Assembly: GCF_018599195.1 (NCBI RefSeq)
Contig: NZ_JAHFVK010000002.1
Location: 938,001-1,002,000, forward strand
Origin: Croceibacterium selenioxidans
GTDB taxonomy: Bacteria > Pseudomonadota > Alphaproteobacteria > Sphingomonadales > Sphingomonadaceae
Direction: 5' to 3'
DNA: 64,000 nt
Both the position numbers and the translations under genes were made by a program. Below, piece by piece: positions 8,665 through 17,587 of the stretch (position 1 is the stretch's first letter; every line of letters begins with the position of its first letter). The notes below the pieces were generated by a model that had not been told where the DNA came from, did no database searches, and saw nothing but the letters and a program-made list of their open reading frames with translations.

Positions 8665-9863
8665 GCACTAGTTCCCATCGCCCGTTGTCCGGGTACGGTG
8701 GCAACGGATGGAGCCGTTGCCGGTTTCACGGCGGAGCCAATTTCCGCCGCAGAGTCCTGGAAGGGTTCGTACGGAATTTCGATAATCACGGTGAAACCAC
8801 CCTCCGGTGGCGTTTCAATCTCGAAACGGTGCTCCTCGCCATAGGCTTGCGCCAGCCTGTCGCGGATATTCGCCAAGCCGACGCCAGTCGACACCGTGTT
8901 GTGAGATGCCGACAGTGCATCGCTGACGCGTGCGGTCGTTGCGGTGGCCTGCGCGCCTGGCCCGGTGTCGGCCACGGTGACGCGCAGTCGGTTGCCGATG
9001 ACTTGCGCAGTCAGGCTGATGCGTGCGCCTTCCTCCTGGGGCGAAACGGCGTACTTGATCGCATTCTCGACCAAGGGTTGGAGCAGCAATGAGGGGATGC
9101 TCGCGTCCGCGGCGGCCGGTTCGACCTTGAACACGGTGCGCAGGCGTTCCTCGAAGCGCATGCGCTCGATGTCGAGGTAGAGCTTCAGGGTCTCTACCTC
9201 CTGCGCCACCGAAACCTTGCCGCCCGGCTGGGTCACCAAGGTATGCCGCAAAAAGCCCGAAAGCCGCGTAAGCATCGCATTCGCCGGTTCGGTCTGCTTC
9301 AGCAGGACCAGCGTGCTAATCGAATTCAGCGTGTTGAACAGGAAGTGAGGGTTAAGCTGGTAACGCAGCATGGCGAGCTGGGCGCTGGTCGCTTGCGCCT
9401 CCAGCCGCTCCAGTCTGTCCGCCTGTTCTTCGACCTGCAGGTAGTAGTTGATGGCGTAGTAGAGAGCCGACCACGCCCCGAGCAGTGTCATGTGAATGTA
9501 CGACAGGCCCAGCACCAGCTGGAGGAAACCGGTGGTTCCCCCTCGCTGGAGGCTGACTGCCCAGCCGTTGATGAACGCCGCCACGAACACCGCTGTGACG
9601 AGGACGACAGCGGTCACACTCCAGGTGATGATCGGCCGGCGATTTATCAGCTTGCCGTAGATCACTGAGAGCACGAGGCTGATCGAGAAGCCGGTTATGG
9701 CTTCTATCAGCACCAATACGAGGAACGACAGGTCCTGCCCGTTGGCGAGTGCCGACATTCCGCGCTGGAAGGCCGCGGCGCCCCAGCCGACGAACTGCAG
9801 GCGCCAGAAAGCGCGATCCTTGTTCTCGAAGAAGGGCGCGGGGCGGAAAGGAAGGTTCGACAT
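8661..9863 (-). CDS. LytS/AlgZ-type sensor histidine kinase
   Basis: Membrane histidine kinase of 400 residues. Four hydrophobic helices span about 46-70, 80-100, 111-124 and 128-142. The His_kinase domain (PF06580 type) carries the phosphorylatable H173 in LRYQLNPHFLFNTLNSIS. The HATPase domain shows LLLQPLVENAIKYAV (N box), ADTGPG (G1) and GVGLANIRDRLAQAYG (G2). It has no large periplasmic sensor domain, so it probably senses a membrane state. The last 35 residues are an Ala/Pro-rich tail. It is cotranscribed with the overlapping LytTR regulator. Confidence 0.94.
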   Translation of the reverse strand: MSNLPFRPAPFFENKDRAFWRLQFVGWGAAAFQRGMSALANGQDLSFLVLVLIEAITGFSISLVLSVIYGKLINRRPIITWSVTAVVLVTAVFVAAFINGWAVSLQRGGTTGFLQLVLGLSYIHMTLLGAWSALYYAINYYLQVEEQADRLERLEAQATSAQLAMLRYQLNPHFLFNTLNSISTLVLLKQTEPANAMLTRLSGFLRHTLVTQPGGKVSVAQEVETLKLYLDIERMRFEERLRTVFKVEPAAADASIPSLLLQPLVENAIKYAVSPQEEGARISLTAQVIGNRLRVTVADTGPGAQATATTARVSDALSASHNTVSTGVGLANIRDRLAQAYGEEHRFEIETPPEGGFTVIIEIPYEPFQDSAAEIGSAVKPATAPSVATVPGQRAMGTSA

Positions 9864-9952
9864 CGAGCCAACCTCTCCCGATGCGGAAGCCTGCCCGGAG
9901 GCCTGCGTCGCGAGCTTGCGGGAAGCCGGGCTGCCGAAGGTGGGGAGCCAGC

Positions 9953-10645
9953 TCAGGTCTTGCGCGCCTCTTCGATGGCCTCCCCGATCGCGTCACGGCC
10001 GACTGCGCCGTTCAACGTCCGGTTGCCGATGACCCAGCCCGGCGTGCCCGAGATGCCCAGCGCGCTCGCGAGCGAGGCATTGGCGTGCAACTGGGCGTCG
10101 AACATGCCCGAGGCAATGGCCGCGTTGGCCTTGGCGAGATCCACACCGGCTTCCTTGGCCGCTGCCTGGATCGTTTCAGGGCCGGTGAGGCCGAGACGGA
10201 ACATGGCGGAGTGGAACTGGGCATAGCGGCCCTGCTGAGCCGCCGCGAGCGCCATCCGCGCGGCATCGACGCTCTCAGCCGAGAGGATCGGATATTCGTG
10301 CATCACCACCCTGAGATCAGGATTGGCGGCGATCAAGGCTTCCACGTCGGCGATGCTCTGGCGGCAGTAGGTGCAGGCATAGTCGCTGAATTCGACCAGC
10401 GTAACGGAGCCCTGCGGATTGCCGAGCACGGCGCCGGGGAAGGGCGTTTCGAGCTGGCCGCGCATCGGCTCGATCCGGGCCAGCTGTTCGCGTTCCTGCA
10501 GGACTTTCATCGCTTCAGGAAGGACTTCGGGATTGGCCATCAGATATTCGCGCGTGGTGCGCCCTCCGAGGCCGGTCAGGTCCCACAGGGCGGCACCGGC
10601 GAAACCGGCAGAAAGCGAAATCACCAGGGTAAGAAACCAGCGCAT
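9953..10645 (-). CDS. DsbA family thiol:disulfide protein
   Basis: Thioredoxin-fold protein of 230 residues anchored by an N-terminal hydrophobic segment (residues 3-20, FLTLVISLSAGFAGAAL). The active-site CxxC is C91-T-Y-C94 in SDYACTYCRQS. The HEYPIL strand and the SGTPGWVIG cis-proline loop are typical of DsbA/BdbD relatives with a DSBA insertion. It likely oxidises or isomerises periplasmic cysteines. It follows the M48 protease by 45 bases, so the two may share an operon for envelope protein quality control. The upstream TTG at 10681 is a less likely start than the ATG at 10645. Confidence 0.92.
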   Translation of the reverse strand: MRWFLTLVISLSAGFAGAALWDLTGLGGRTTREYLMANPEVLPEAMKVLQEREQLARIEPMRGQLETPFPGAVLGNPQGSVTLVEFSDYACTYCRQSIADVEALIAANPDLRVVMHEYPILSAESVDAARMALAAAQQGRYAQFHSAMFRLGLTGPETIQAAAKEAGVDLAKANAAIASGMFDAQLHANASLASALGISGTPGWVIGNRTLNGAVGRDAIGEAIEEARKT

Positions 10646-10690
10646 TGGCCCTGACCTAAGGACTACCCGGCCTGCTGGCAATGGAAGCCG

Positions 10691-12058
10691 TCATCGGCGG
10701 CTCCGTTCGTTCTCGAGTTCAGCGCGCGCCTGCATGGCCACGTCCTGCGCGCGGATCCAGTCCGACGAGCCCTGCGGCAAGGTGTGCTCGGCCGATTCCG
10801 CGTTCTGCAGCGCCTCGCGCGGACGCCCGCTCATGATCTGTTGCTCGGCGCTCGCCAAGCGGGCGCGCGGGATATCGCCCCGCGCCCCGTAGACCACCCC
10901 AAGCTGGTACCAGGCCGACGGGTTTTCTCTGTCGCGCCCGACAGCCGCGCGGAGCACTTTCTCAGCTTCCTCCAGATGGCTCTGGTCTTCGGTGGCAAGC
11001 AGGGCGTGGGCGAACGTGGTGGCGATCAACGGATCGTTTTTGGTCATTTCGACAGAACGGCGCAGGGGCTCGATCGCCTCTTTGGGCTCACCGGATTCGA
11101 GCAGGACCTGGCCCTTGAGCTCGAGAAAGTAGGGGTCGTTCGGATCGGTGGCGATCAGAGCATCGGTTTCGGCCAAGGCGTCCTCCATCCGTGACTCCTT
11201 GTGGTAGGCATAAGCTCGCGCATAGCGTGCCGGCACCGATGTCATGTAAGTCGGATAGGAATTGAGGGTCTGCTGCGGTGTCGCGAGATAGCCGAACAGC
11301 TTCGCCTTGATGCGCAGGAACCGTTCCTGCTGTTCCGGGTCCGGCGGGGTGTCCCACGCGGGATCGGCGCGATAGTCAGCCTCCAGGCGCGCAAGGCGGT
11401 CGCCCGAGAGCGGGTGGGTACGGGCAAATCCGGCTTCGTCGCTCTGGCTATAGCCATAACGGAATTCCTGGTTTTGCAGCTTCTCGAAGAACGCGAGCGA
11501 ACCCTTGCCGGTAATGCCCGCCTTCGAAAGGTATTGCACCCCCGCGGCGTCAGCGCTCGATTCCTGAGTTCGCGAAAACGAGAGATAGGTCCCCATCGCA
11601 GCCTGCTGCCCGAGAGCCATCGCCGCCATGGCCGCGTCACCGGCTCCGGCGACGGCCGCGGCGATGCCGGCCAGCATCGAGAGGAGCTGGATTTTCATCG
11701 CCTTGCCCATGTTCTCGTAACCGCTGATCATGTGGCCGCCGGTGATGTGTCCCATTTCGTGGGCCAGTACACCCTGGATCATATTTGCGTTGTCGGCCGC
11801 GTTGATCAGACCGGAATGGACATAGATCCTTTGCCCACCGGCGACGAAGGCGTTGATCGACGGATCGTCCAGCAGAACTACGTCGACAGCGCCCTTGGGC
11901 AAGCCGGCCGCTTCCGTGATGGGTTCGACCAGATCCTGCAACAGCGCTTCGGTTTCGGCGTCGCGCAAGATCGACTGCGCGGCGACGGGTTGAGCGCCGA
12001 TGACGAGCAGGGCCGCGAAGGCAAGCAGGCGAGCGAGCAGACTAGTGGCGGGTCGCAT
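10691..12058 (-). CDS. M48 family metalloprotease with TPR domain (BepA-like)
   Basis: Periplasmic zinc protease of 455 residues with signal peptide 1-28 (ending QPVAAQ). The catalytic HEXXH is H100-E-M-G-H104, and a third ligand is probably E166 in TQESSADAAG. The C-terminal half (about 255-450) has TPR-like helical repeats, such as DPNDPYFLELKGQVLLESGEPKEA and NPSAWYQLGVVYGARGD (read in parts). This layout matches BepA (YfgC), which degrades stalled outer-membrane proteins at the BAM complex. That role is an inference from architecture. Adjacent DsbA-like and PAS genes are on the same strand. Confidence 0.9.
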   Translation of the reverse strand: MRPATSLLARLLAFAALLVIGAQPVAAQSILRDAETEALLQDLVEPITEAAGLPKGAVDVVLLDDPSINAFVAGGQRIYVHSGLINAADNANMIQGVLAHEMGHITGGHMISGYENMGKAMKIQLLSMLAGIAAAVAGAGDAAMAAMALGQQAAMGTYLSFSRTQESSADAAGVQYLSKAGITGKGSLAFFEKLQNQEFRYGYSQSDEAGFARTHPLSGDRLARLEADYRADPAWDTPPDPEQQERFLRIKAKLFGYLATPQQTLNSYPTYMTSVPARYARAYAYHKESRMEDALAETDALIATDPNDPYFLELKGQVLLESGEPKEAIEPLRRSVEMTKNDPLIATTFAHALLATEDQSHLEEAEKVLRAAVGRDRENPSAWYQLGVVYGARGDIPRARLASAEQQIMSGRPREALQNAESAEHTLPQGSSDWIRAQDVAMQARAELENERSRR

Positions 12059-12137
12059 TTCGAGCCAAGCCTAGCCCATCGGGGCATGAACGGAAACTGA
12101 AGCTTGGCGGCACGCCGGGCGCCGCTCGCCAAACCCC

Positions 12138-13805
12138 TTAGCCGATCAGACGCTTTGCCGCCCGTTCGAGGAGCGACATGTCTTCGGGAACTTCGCCGAC
12201 CAACATGATCTCGCCGCTTTCGGTGCGCCGGATCATGACGAGCGAGAACTCGGCACCTTCGGCGGCCAGCGAATTGAAGGATAGCGGCGGCATTCCCCGC
12301 AGCTTGCCTGCCAGGACTTCCCGAAGCCCGTTCGGCGCGTCGACGGACTTGCCGGCTTCCTCGCGACGCAGGCGGCGTTCGGCCTGGACCACACCCTTGA
12401 GGCCACCTTCCACATCGCGCAGGTAGGTACCAAGCGTACCGCGCGGCAGTTCGATCCGGTGCGCATAGGTCAGGGCCGAGGCGTATTCGGTAAGGCGCGT
12501 CTTGTCGTAATCATGCCCGAACACCAGCTTGACCACCGGAGTCATTGGCGCGCGGACCTGTACCGTCAGCCCCGCGTCGGCGAGCAGTTCATTGAAGTCG
12601 GCGGGGGCTTCGATGGCGGCGATCGAGAAGTCGTATGCGCGGCCTATTGCTTCGTAGAGAGCGGTGCGGGTGCGATCTTCGCTGTTGTTGGCGGCATCTG
12701 CCATTTCGCGCGCAGCCGCGAGCCAGTCGCTGAGGCCCATGGTCGCCGGATCGACAACAGGCATGTCCACTGCGGTCTCGATATAGTCGGAGAGATCGAA
12801 TTCGCTCTCGTCAATCGGATCGCCTAGCTCGATCGGCATCTTGCCCGACCCCTCGGGCATCAACATCGGCATCTTGAGGAGCGATCCGAACGAAGGACGA
12901 TGATCGCCGTCCTCCGCTCCGTCCGAGTCGTCGGACTCGTAGCCGGTCTCCTCGTCTTCCTCTTCGTCGCTGTCGGCGAGTTCGTAGAGGGCCTTGAAGG
13001 CATCCAGCCCAGCGGGTTCACGGGCATCCTCGAGCTCATCAGGCTCATCATCGGCGTCGATGCCGAACGAAGGGAGTGGCAGGGGATCGAAGCCTGGGGC
13101 GGTGGGGGCTTCCTCGGTCATTTCGGCCGGTTCGCTATAAGTGACGTTGATGGAAAGCCCGCTCGGCAGATGGAGATTTTCGATGTCGTCCTCGGAATCC
13201 GCGTCGACCCCGGTTTCGAGGGCCTGATCGATTTCGAGCAAAAGCTCATCCGAATCGAGAGCATCGGCGAGCTCTTTCCAATTGATCACACCGTAGATGA
13301 AATCGATCGTGTCATCGTCGCTTGAATAAGGCAGCAGAATCCCACGATAGGCGAGCGTCGCCCCGCGCTGGTTCACGAACTCGGCCTCGAAGCCGATCGG
13401 CGCCTGGTTGGCGAGGATCTGCATGTAGTGGTCGGTGATGCGGGTCAGCAGCGAACGCGATGGCACATCGGCCAGAGTCGTCAGCTCTGCGTCGCCCGCG
13501 CCACATTCTTCCGCCAGCTTTTCGCCGATGAAAGATATGCCGGGGTTTTCGATGCCCCTGCTGAAATCGAGCAGGACGCTATAGGGTCCGAAGTCAGGGA
13601 GGCTTTCCGGGTCGAGGTCGTCGATCGCCGGATAGTTGCGGTCGTCGAGCAGGCCGGCCCAGTGATTGTAGGCGCGCACTTGCATGCGCCGTTCGTCCTG
13701 GCCGATCTCGGGACGCGGCGGGACCCGGCGAACGGGTTCATCCTCGTCCGGGTCATAGCCGTCGCTATCGGCAGTAGGCCCGAAGTTGCCCCGCACCGTA
13801 TCCAT
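12138..13805 (-). CDS. PAS-domain (PAS_5-like) protein with acidic linker
   Basis: A 555-residue cytosolic protein. Residues 42-180 resemble the alphaproteobacterial PAS_5 family (YNHWAGLLDDRNYPAIDDLDPESLPDFGPYSVLLDF, read in parts). A very acidic low-complexity linker occupies about 225-330, with runs of Asp and Glu around EDAREP and DSDEEEDEE. A conserved C-terminal region (about 345-555) has no motif I can name. There is no kinase or GGDEF domain. It is widespread in sphingomonads by my recollection, of unknown function, perhaps a polar or envelope-linked scaffold. It is transcribed alone; the next gene upstream starts 87 bases away. Confidence 0.75.
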   Translation of the reverse strand: MDTVRGNFGPTADSDGYDPDEDEPVRRVPPRPEIGQDERRMQVRAYNHWAGLLDDRNYPAIDDLDPESLPDFGPYSVLLDFSRGIENPGISFIGEKLAEECGAGDAELTTLADVPSRSLLTRITDHYMQILANQAPIGFEAEFVNQRGATLAYRGILLPYSSDDDTIDFIYGVINWKELADALDSDELLLEIDQALETGVDADSEDDIENLHLPSGLSINVTYSEPAEMTEEAPTAPGFDPLPLPSFGIDADDEPDELEDAREPAGLDAFKALYELADSDEEEDEETGYESDDSDGAEDGDHRPSFGSLLKMPMLMPEGSGKMPIELGDPIDESEFDLSDYIETAVDMPVVDPATMGLSDWLAAAREMADAANNSEDRTRTALYEAIGRAYDFSIAAIEAPADFNELLADAGLTVQVRAPMTPVVKLVFGHDYDKTRLTEYASALTYAHRIELPRGTLGTYLRDVEGGLKGVVQAERRLRREEAGKSVDAPNGLREVLAGKLRGMPPLSFNSLAAEGAEFSLVMIRRTESGEIMLVGEVPEDMSLLERAAKRLIG

Positions 13806-13892
13806 GCAGCTAGTCCCCTAAACCTCTTCGGGACTGCCTATGGGCTCGGCATAGTTAATTACCCGTAAAATTCGGCAGGCTTGGGGGGCGCG

Positions 13893-14609
13893 CTAGGCGG
13901 GCGGCGAGGCGATCCCGCGATCGGTGCCGCACAGGCGATCCCACATGCGGAAGTAGAGCCCATAGTTGCAGCGGTACTCGTCGTGATGCCGCTGGTGATG
14001 GCTCGCGGTGATGAGCCAATCGCCGAGCCTCGAATGCACGATGGCGCGGGGAAACATCTCCCATCCCATGTGATTGGTCACGCCCATGACCGTCATGATC
14101 GCCAACACCAAACCGAGCATGGCGACCTGTATCGGCACAAGGAATACCAGGGCCGGAATCACCACAGCGCCGCTCAACGCCTCGATCGGGTGGAAGCTCA
14201 TCGCGGCCCAAGCGGTAGGCGGGCGGCTTGCATGATGGACCGAGTGGGCGAGCCGGAACCAGCTTGGGCGGTGGAACAGCCGATGGGTCCAGTAGAACCA
14301 GGTGTCGTGGACGAAGAGGAAGGCGAGGAGCGAGACGGGCAGGTACCAGAGGGGATAGTCGGCAAAGTCCGTATAGATCTGCGTCCACCCGCGATTCTGC
14401 CAGCCCCAGGCGACGATGCCCGCGGGAATCCCATAGATCGCTGCCGAGGCCAGCGACCAGCCGATCTCTCGCCGGATCTGCTCGTCCAGTCCGGCATAGA
14501 GGCGGGGGCGCACGCGATGCGTGGCGTAGGCGAAGGCACCGCTCGAAAGGGCATAGCGAGCGGCGACAATCAGGCTCATCGCCAGTGCGGACAAGGCTAC
14601 GGCGGTCAT
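13893..14609 (-). CDS. sterol desaturase / fatty acid hydroxylase family protein
   Basis: Integral-membrane di-iron oxygenase of about 238 residues from the ATG at 14609. The histidine boxes are complete: H101-DTWFYWT-H109-RLFH, H122-SVHH126, and H204-H-QRHH209, plus H140 and H180 in FHPIEA and TNHMGWE. Four or so hydrophobic helices surround them. The family hydroxylates or desaturates sterols, carotenoids or fatty acids. In sphingomonads a carotenoid or sphingolipid substrate is possible, but nothing here decides it. An in-frame extension to 14684 overlaps mmcB and is less likely. Confidence 0.88.
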   Translation of the reverse strand: MTAVALSALAMSLIVAARYALSSGAFAYATHRVRPRLYAGLDEQIRREIGWSLASAAIYGIPAGIVAWGWQNRGWTQIYTDFADYPLWYLPVSLLAFLFVHDTWFYWTHRLFHRPSWFRLAHSVHHASRPPTAWAAMSFHPIEALSGAVVIPALVFLVPIQVAMLGLVLAIMTVMGVTNHMGWEMFPRAIVHSRLGDWLITASHHQRHHDEYRCNYGLYFRMWDRLCGTDRGIASPPA

Positions 14610-14653
14610 CCGGTGCAAACTGCCACAACTCGCCACCTTCAGGAAGGCGCGGC

Positions 14654-15157
14654 TCAGCCCAGCCCCTGACCCCAGGCGGCGCACTGCGGGTCGAGCCCGA
14701 CGAGGTGGCGGCGCAGCGCCGTGCGCGCGAGGCGCTCGACCTCAACCTTACGGCGGGCGGCGGCCAGCGGATGACTCGGCGCGGGACGGACGATTTCGGC
14801 GTCGTATTCGTCGGCTACGATCACGCCGCAACAATCCGGGCGGAAGTCCGCGCCCTCCAGGCAGGCGCGGTCCAGCTCCGGCGGCAGACCCCAGAAAAAC
14901 TTGTCGCAGAAGTCGAGATAATCGGGCCACTTGCCGTCACCGAGCAAGTCCGACCGGGCTGTCTTGATCTCGACGATCACGATGTGGCCCTTGGCGTCGA
15001 TCCCCATCAGGTCCGCCCGCCGCCCATTGCGTAGCGGCATCTCGGGGAGGGCCCAAATGTCGTTGCGCGCGAACAACCGACAAATCCCGCGCGCCACGGC
15101 CGCCGCACGGCGTTCGGAGAGTTCGGAGCCAACAGAGGCAAGGGGAGAATCGGCCAT
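14654..15157 (-). CDS. mmcB: MmcB family DNA repair protein
   Basis: A 167-residue protein of the MmcB family, named for mitomycin C sensitivity in Caulobacter. It carries a PD-(D/E)xK-like core: ADLMGIDAKGHIVIVEIKTARSDLLGD, with D49 after RRA and the E-I-K motif, then KWPDYLDFCDKFFWGLPPE and CCGVIVADEYDAEIV. It is likely a nuclease in crosslink repair; that activity is inferred from fold. A GTTC-N7-GTTC LexA box stands 13 bases upstream of the chosen ATG, matching SOS control. Longer starts up to 15232 would place the operator inside the coding sequence, which supports the ATG at 15157. Confidence 0.9.
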   Translation of the reverse strand: MADSPLASVGSELSERRAAAVARGICRLFARNDIWALPEMPLRNGRRADLMGIDAKGHIVIVEIKTARSDLLGDGKWPDYLDFCDKFFWGLPPELDRACLEGADFRPDCCGVIVADEYDAEIVRPAPSHPLAAARRKVEVERLARTALRRHLVGLDPQCAAWGQGLG

Positions 15158-15169
15158 CCACTCAAAATG

Positions 15170-15184
15170 GAACAGATGTGGAAC
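15170..15184 (-). promoter_or_regulatory. LexA box (SOS operator) of mmcB
   Basis: On the minus strand the sequence is GTTCCACATCTGTTC, an exact GTTC-N7-GTTC direct repeat, the alphaproteobacterial LexA consensus. It ends 13 bases before the mmcB ATG, so bound LexA would block the promoter or the transcription start. No second copy was noticed in the neighbouring genes. Confidence 0.85.
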
Positions 15185-15270
15185 ACGGTCAAGTCGAAGC
15201 CATGCACCAATCGTTAGGAGGCATGGGTGCATTGTCGCACACTTGGGCCAGTGAGGGTGGTGATTGAAGC

Positions 15271-16158
15271 ATGGCCGTGCCCACGCGGAATGTTGCGAAA
15301 CGGCAAGCTGCTCCGATAGTGCAGCTGATCACCAATCCGACTTCGGGTTCGTACTCTCGCGCGCGTGTCGCCAGGTTGGCGCAATCACTGGAGGCGGAAG
15401 GCGCGACGGTCCTCCATTGCGAAAGCGCGGGCGAACCCAGGTTCGCCGCTACGGCAACTCACGTTTGCGTTGTCGGGGGCGACGGAACGGTGCGCCGCGT
15501 GGCAGGGGCGATGGCGCGGCAGGAGCGCGCGGTTCCTCTCAGCATCTATCCCTCGGGAACCATCAACCTCCTGGCACGCGAAGCGGAGTATCCCGCCGAT
15601 CCGCGCGCCTTTGCCCGGCTCGTCCTTGCGGGCCGGGCGGGGCGCCCGCACTATCCCGTCGCGTTGGGGGACGGCTTCTTCTTTTCCTGTGCCGGGGTCG
15701 GGCCAGACAGCTGCGCCGTTGAGCGGGTTTCGTTGCCTCTCAAGCGCTGGATCGGGCGACTCGCTTACGGGGCGGCCTTCTGCCAGCTTCTGTGGCACTG
15801 GTCGCGTCATACGATTCGGTTGGAGTCCGAAGGACGCGTGCTTGAATGCGAGGCCTTCTACGTCGCCAAGGGACGCTATTATGCCGGGGCGTGGAGCCTG
15901 GCCCAGTCCGCCCGCGTGCACGACCCACTGTTTCACGTTATCGCTCTCCCCACTGCCCGGAGACGCGACTACGCCCGCTTCGTGTTCGGTCTGATCTGCG
16001 GACGTGACGCTTCGCGCCAAGCTGGGGTCGAAACATTCACCTGTCGTGCGCTGAGCGCGACCAGCGAAGCAGGGCTTCCAATCCAGGCCGACGGAGATAT
16101 CGTTGGCAGGTTGCCCGTAACGATGAATGTCGGCGAGGTGCCGCTAACCTTTTGCTAA
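15271..16158 (+). CDS. diacylglycerol/lipid kinase family protein
   Basis: A 295-residue enzyme of the DAGK_cat superfamily, which includes YegS-type lipid and sphingosine kinases. It has NPTSGSYSR (ATP-binding entry), the glycine-rich VVGGDGTVRRVAG motif at about residues 67-79 and YPSGTINLLAREAE. A C-terminal beta domain contains ALGDGFFFSCAGVG and QADGDIVG. It phosphorylates a lipid alcohol using ATP; the lipid is not determined. A second paralogue lies at 51355 beside a TAM41-like gene, with little sequence identity outside the motifs. It converges with the next gene, sharing four bases at the stops. Confidence 0.88.
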   Translation: MAVPTRNVAKRQAAPIVQLITNPTSGSYSRARVARLAQSLEAEGATVLHCESAGEPRFAATATHVCVVGGDGTVRRVAGAMARQERAVPLSIYPSGTINLLAREAEYPADPRAFARLVLAGRAGRPHYPVALGDGFFFSCAGVGPDSCAVERVSLPLKRWIGRLAYGAAFCQLLWHWSRHTIRLESEGRVLECEAFYVAKGRYYAGAWSLAQSARVHDPLFHVIALPTARRRDYARFVFGLICGRDASRQAGVETFTCRALSATSEAGLPIQADGDIVGRLPVTMNVGEVPLTFC

Positions 16159-16541
16159 GCCGCGACGCCGGGTTTGAGCAGCGCGATCACCGCTGCGCGG
16201 GCGTCGACGAATTCCTCCCAGAGGGCCATAGCGGCCGGCTTGGGATCGACCCCTCGGGCGCTCACTGAAAGCAGGGCCACGATACCCGGCTGCATGAAGG
16301 CGGAGATGTCGGTGATACCGTGCTCGGCCCGGTCGCGACGCCACGGATCGGCGGCTTGCAACAATTCGCCAATCTCGCAGCCATCCGCGAACGTGGGTGC
16401 GGTTTCGACTCGGGCAAGAGTTGCGACCACGCGGGCGGCTTCCGCCAGCGCCGTCCACCGCAGCGAGGCCTCGAGCGTATCGTTTTGTCCCGGCACAAAG
16501 CTGTCGGTCGCGGCATAGAAGGAGGGCGGCATGGCGTTCAT
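16155..16541 (-). CDS. hypothetical protein
   Basis: A 128-residue soluble, helix-rich protein from the ATG at 16541 (an ATG at 16532 is also possible). I recognise no family. It is rich in Ala and Trp, without signal peptide or membrane segment, and contains LRWTALAEAARVVATLARV and WEEFVDARAAVIALLKPG. It converges with the lipid kinase gene. Upstream lies a perfect 14-bp inverted repeat that would fold in the leader of its message or end the previous transcript. Codon usage matches its neighbours, which supports a real gene. Confidence 0.6.
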   Translation of the reverse strand: MNAMPPSFYAATDSFVPGQNDTLEASLRWTALAEAARVVATLARVETAPTFADGCEIGELLQAADPWRRDRAEHGITDISAFMQPGIVALLSVSARGVDPKPAAMALWEEFVDARAAVIALLKPGVAA

Positions 16542-16590
16542 CGTCCGCCGGGTTAGCGCCTGCCTGCTTGCGAATTGGTTAGCGCTCGAC

Positions 16591-16623
16591 CCTTCCTGTG
16601 CCTGTTGCGCAGGCACAGGAAGG
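16591..16623. repeat. perfect 14-bp inverted repeat, 5-nt loop
   Basis: CCTTCCTGTGCCTG (16591-16604) and its exact reverse complement (16610-16623) flank the loop TTGCG. It begins 7 bases after the stop of the minus-strand gene at 16631-17437, so it may terminate or protect that transcript. No T-run follows on the minus strand, so it is not a standard intrinsic terminator. Confidence 0.85.
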
Positions 16624-16630
16624 ATATCAC

Positions 16631-17437
16631 TTACTGACCTTCTGGGGGCGGGCCGAACGGGTCGCCTTCGTCATCCAGGCCGAGGTCAACGTTGGCGCCG
16701 CCACCGTCTTTCACCAGGCGGTTGTTTTCCTCGCAGACGTATTCGCGAATTTCCCAGGTTTTCTCGCGACGGAAGGCGAGCTGCTGGACATACGGTTCGG
16801 TCAGCACTTCGGGGTCGGTGATCGTCGTCTCGATTCGCAGCACATCAGGCTTGTCGAGCCAGATCCGCTCGTGGATGCGCATCTTGTCGCTGTGCGGAAT
16901 GCCGCCGGAAATGTCGGTCACCGGGCTGAACCCCACCGTGTCGACCAAAAGCGTGTCACCGTCCCAACGTCCGACCGAATAGCCATTGAACAGGAAATCC
17001 GGGTCGTCGGGCAACGGACGCCCGTCAGTGTAGATCCGTCGCGCTTGAGTGTAGGTTTCAGCGAAGATTGTCACCCGACCGGGCGTAAACAGGAACTCGA
17101 TCGGATAGGGCTGGCGCATGATCCCGGGCATGCCGGGCGGCAGGCAACTGACCTGGGCCGACTGGTCGACACCCTCGGCGGCCTGCTTTGCGCGGAAAGC
17201 GTCGAGCCGTTGCTGGGCGGCCGGGGTGAGCTTGGGCTGAGCCGGAGGGCCGCCCGCGCCGCCGCCGAACAGCAGCGACCAGTCGGGTGCCCAGACCCCG
17301 CTGAAATCGGGCAATTGCTCAAGCGCGGCGTAACCTTGTCCCCGCGGAGCCGCGTTATCCTGCGCTGGCGCCGCCGCTGCCATCGCCAACGCCGCACCGC
17401 TTGCGAGCGCGCGCGCCGTCCATGCCCAACCTTTCAT
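16631..17437 (-). CDS. secreted protein of unknown function
   Basis: A 268-residue exported protein. The ATG at 17437 has a good ribosome site (GAGGGAC). Residues 1-26 form an Ala-rich signal peptide ending APAQ. The mature part contains LPDFSGVWAPDW, TPGRVTIFAETYTQARRIYTDGR, GYSVGRWDGDTLLVDTVGF and RIHERIWLDKPDVLRIETTITDPE. These belong to a widespread but uncharacterised secreted family with a beta-sandwich look. I recall such genes beside DUF6152 genes, and one lies divergently at 17588. No catalytic residues are identifiable. The C-terminus is acidic and Pro-rich. Confidence 0.75.
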   Translation of the reverse strand: MKGWAWTARALASGAALAMAAAAPAQDNAAPRGQGYAALEQLPDFSGVWAPDWSLLFGGGAGGPPAQPKLTPAAQQRLDAFRAKQAAEGVDQSAQVSCLPPGMPGIMRQPYPIEFLFTPGRVTIFAETYTQARRIYTDGRPLPDDPDFLFNGYSVGRWDGDTLLVDTVGFSPVTDISGGIPHSDKMRIHERIWLDKPDVLRIETTITDPEVLTEPYVQQLAFRREKTWEIREYVCEENNRLVKDGGGANVDLGLDDEGDPFGPPPEGQ

Positions 17438-17587
17438 TTGTCCCTCCCGCATTCTCTCTCTTTGGGAAAGATTGCGGTGGTAGGTGAGGCTAAGTCAAGC
17501 GGCGGGTTGATTATGTCCGATCTTTGCGGGAGAAGTAGTGCAAGTGCTCTTCCAGATGGGGTGGGAGATGCGCAGGAGAGAGGACCA

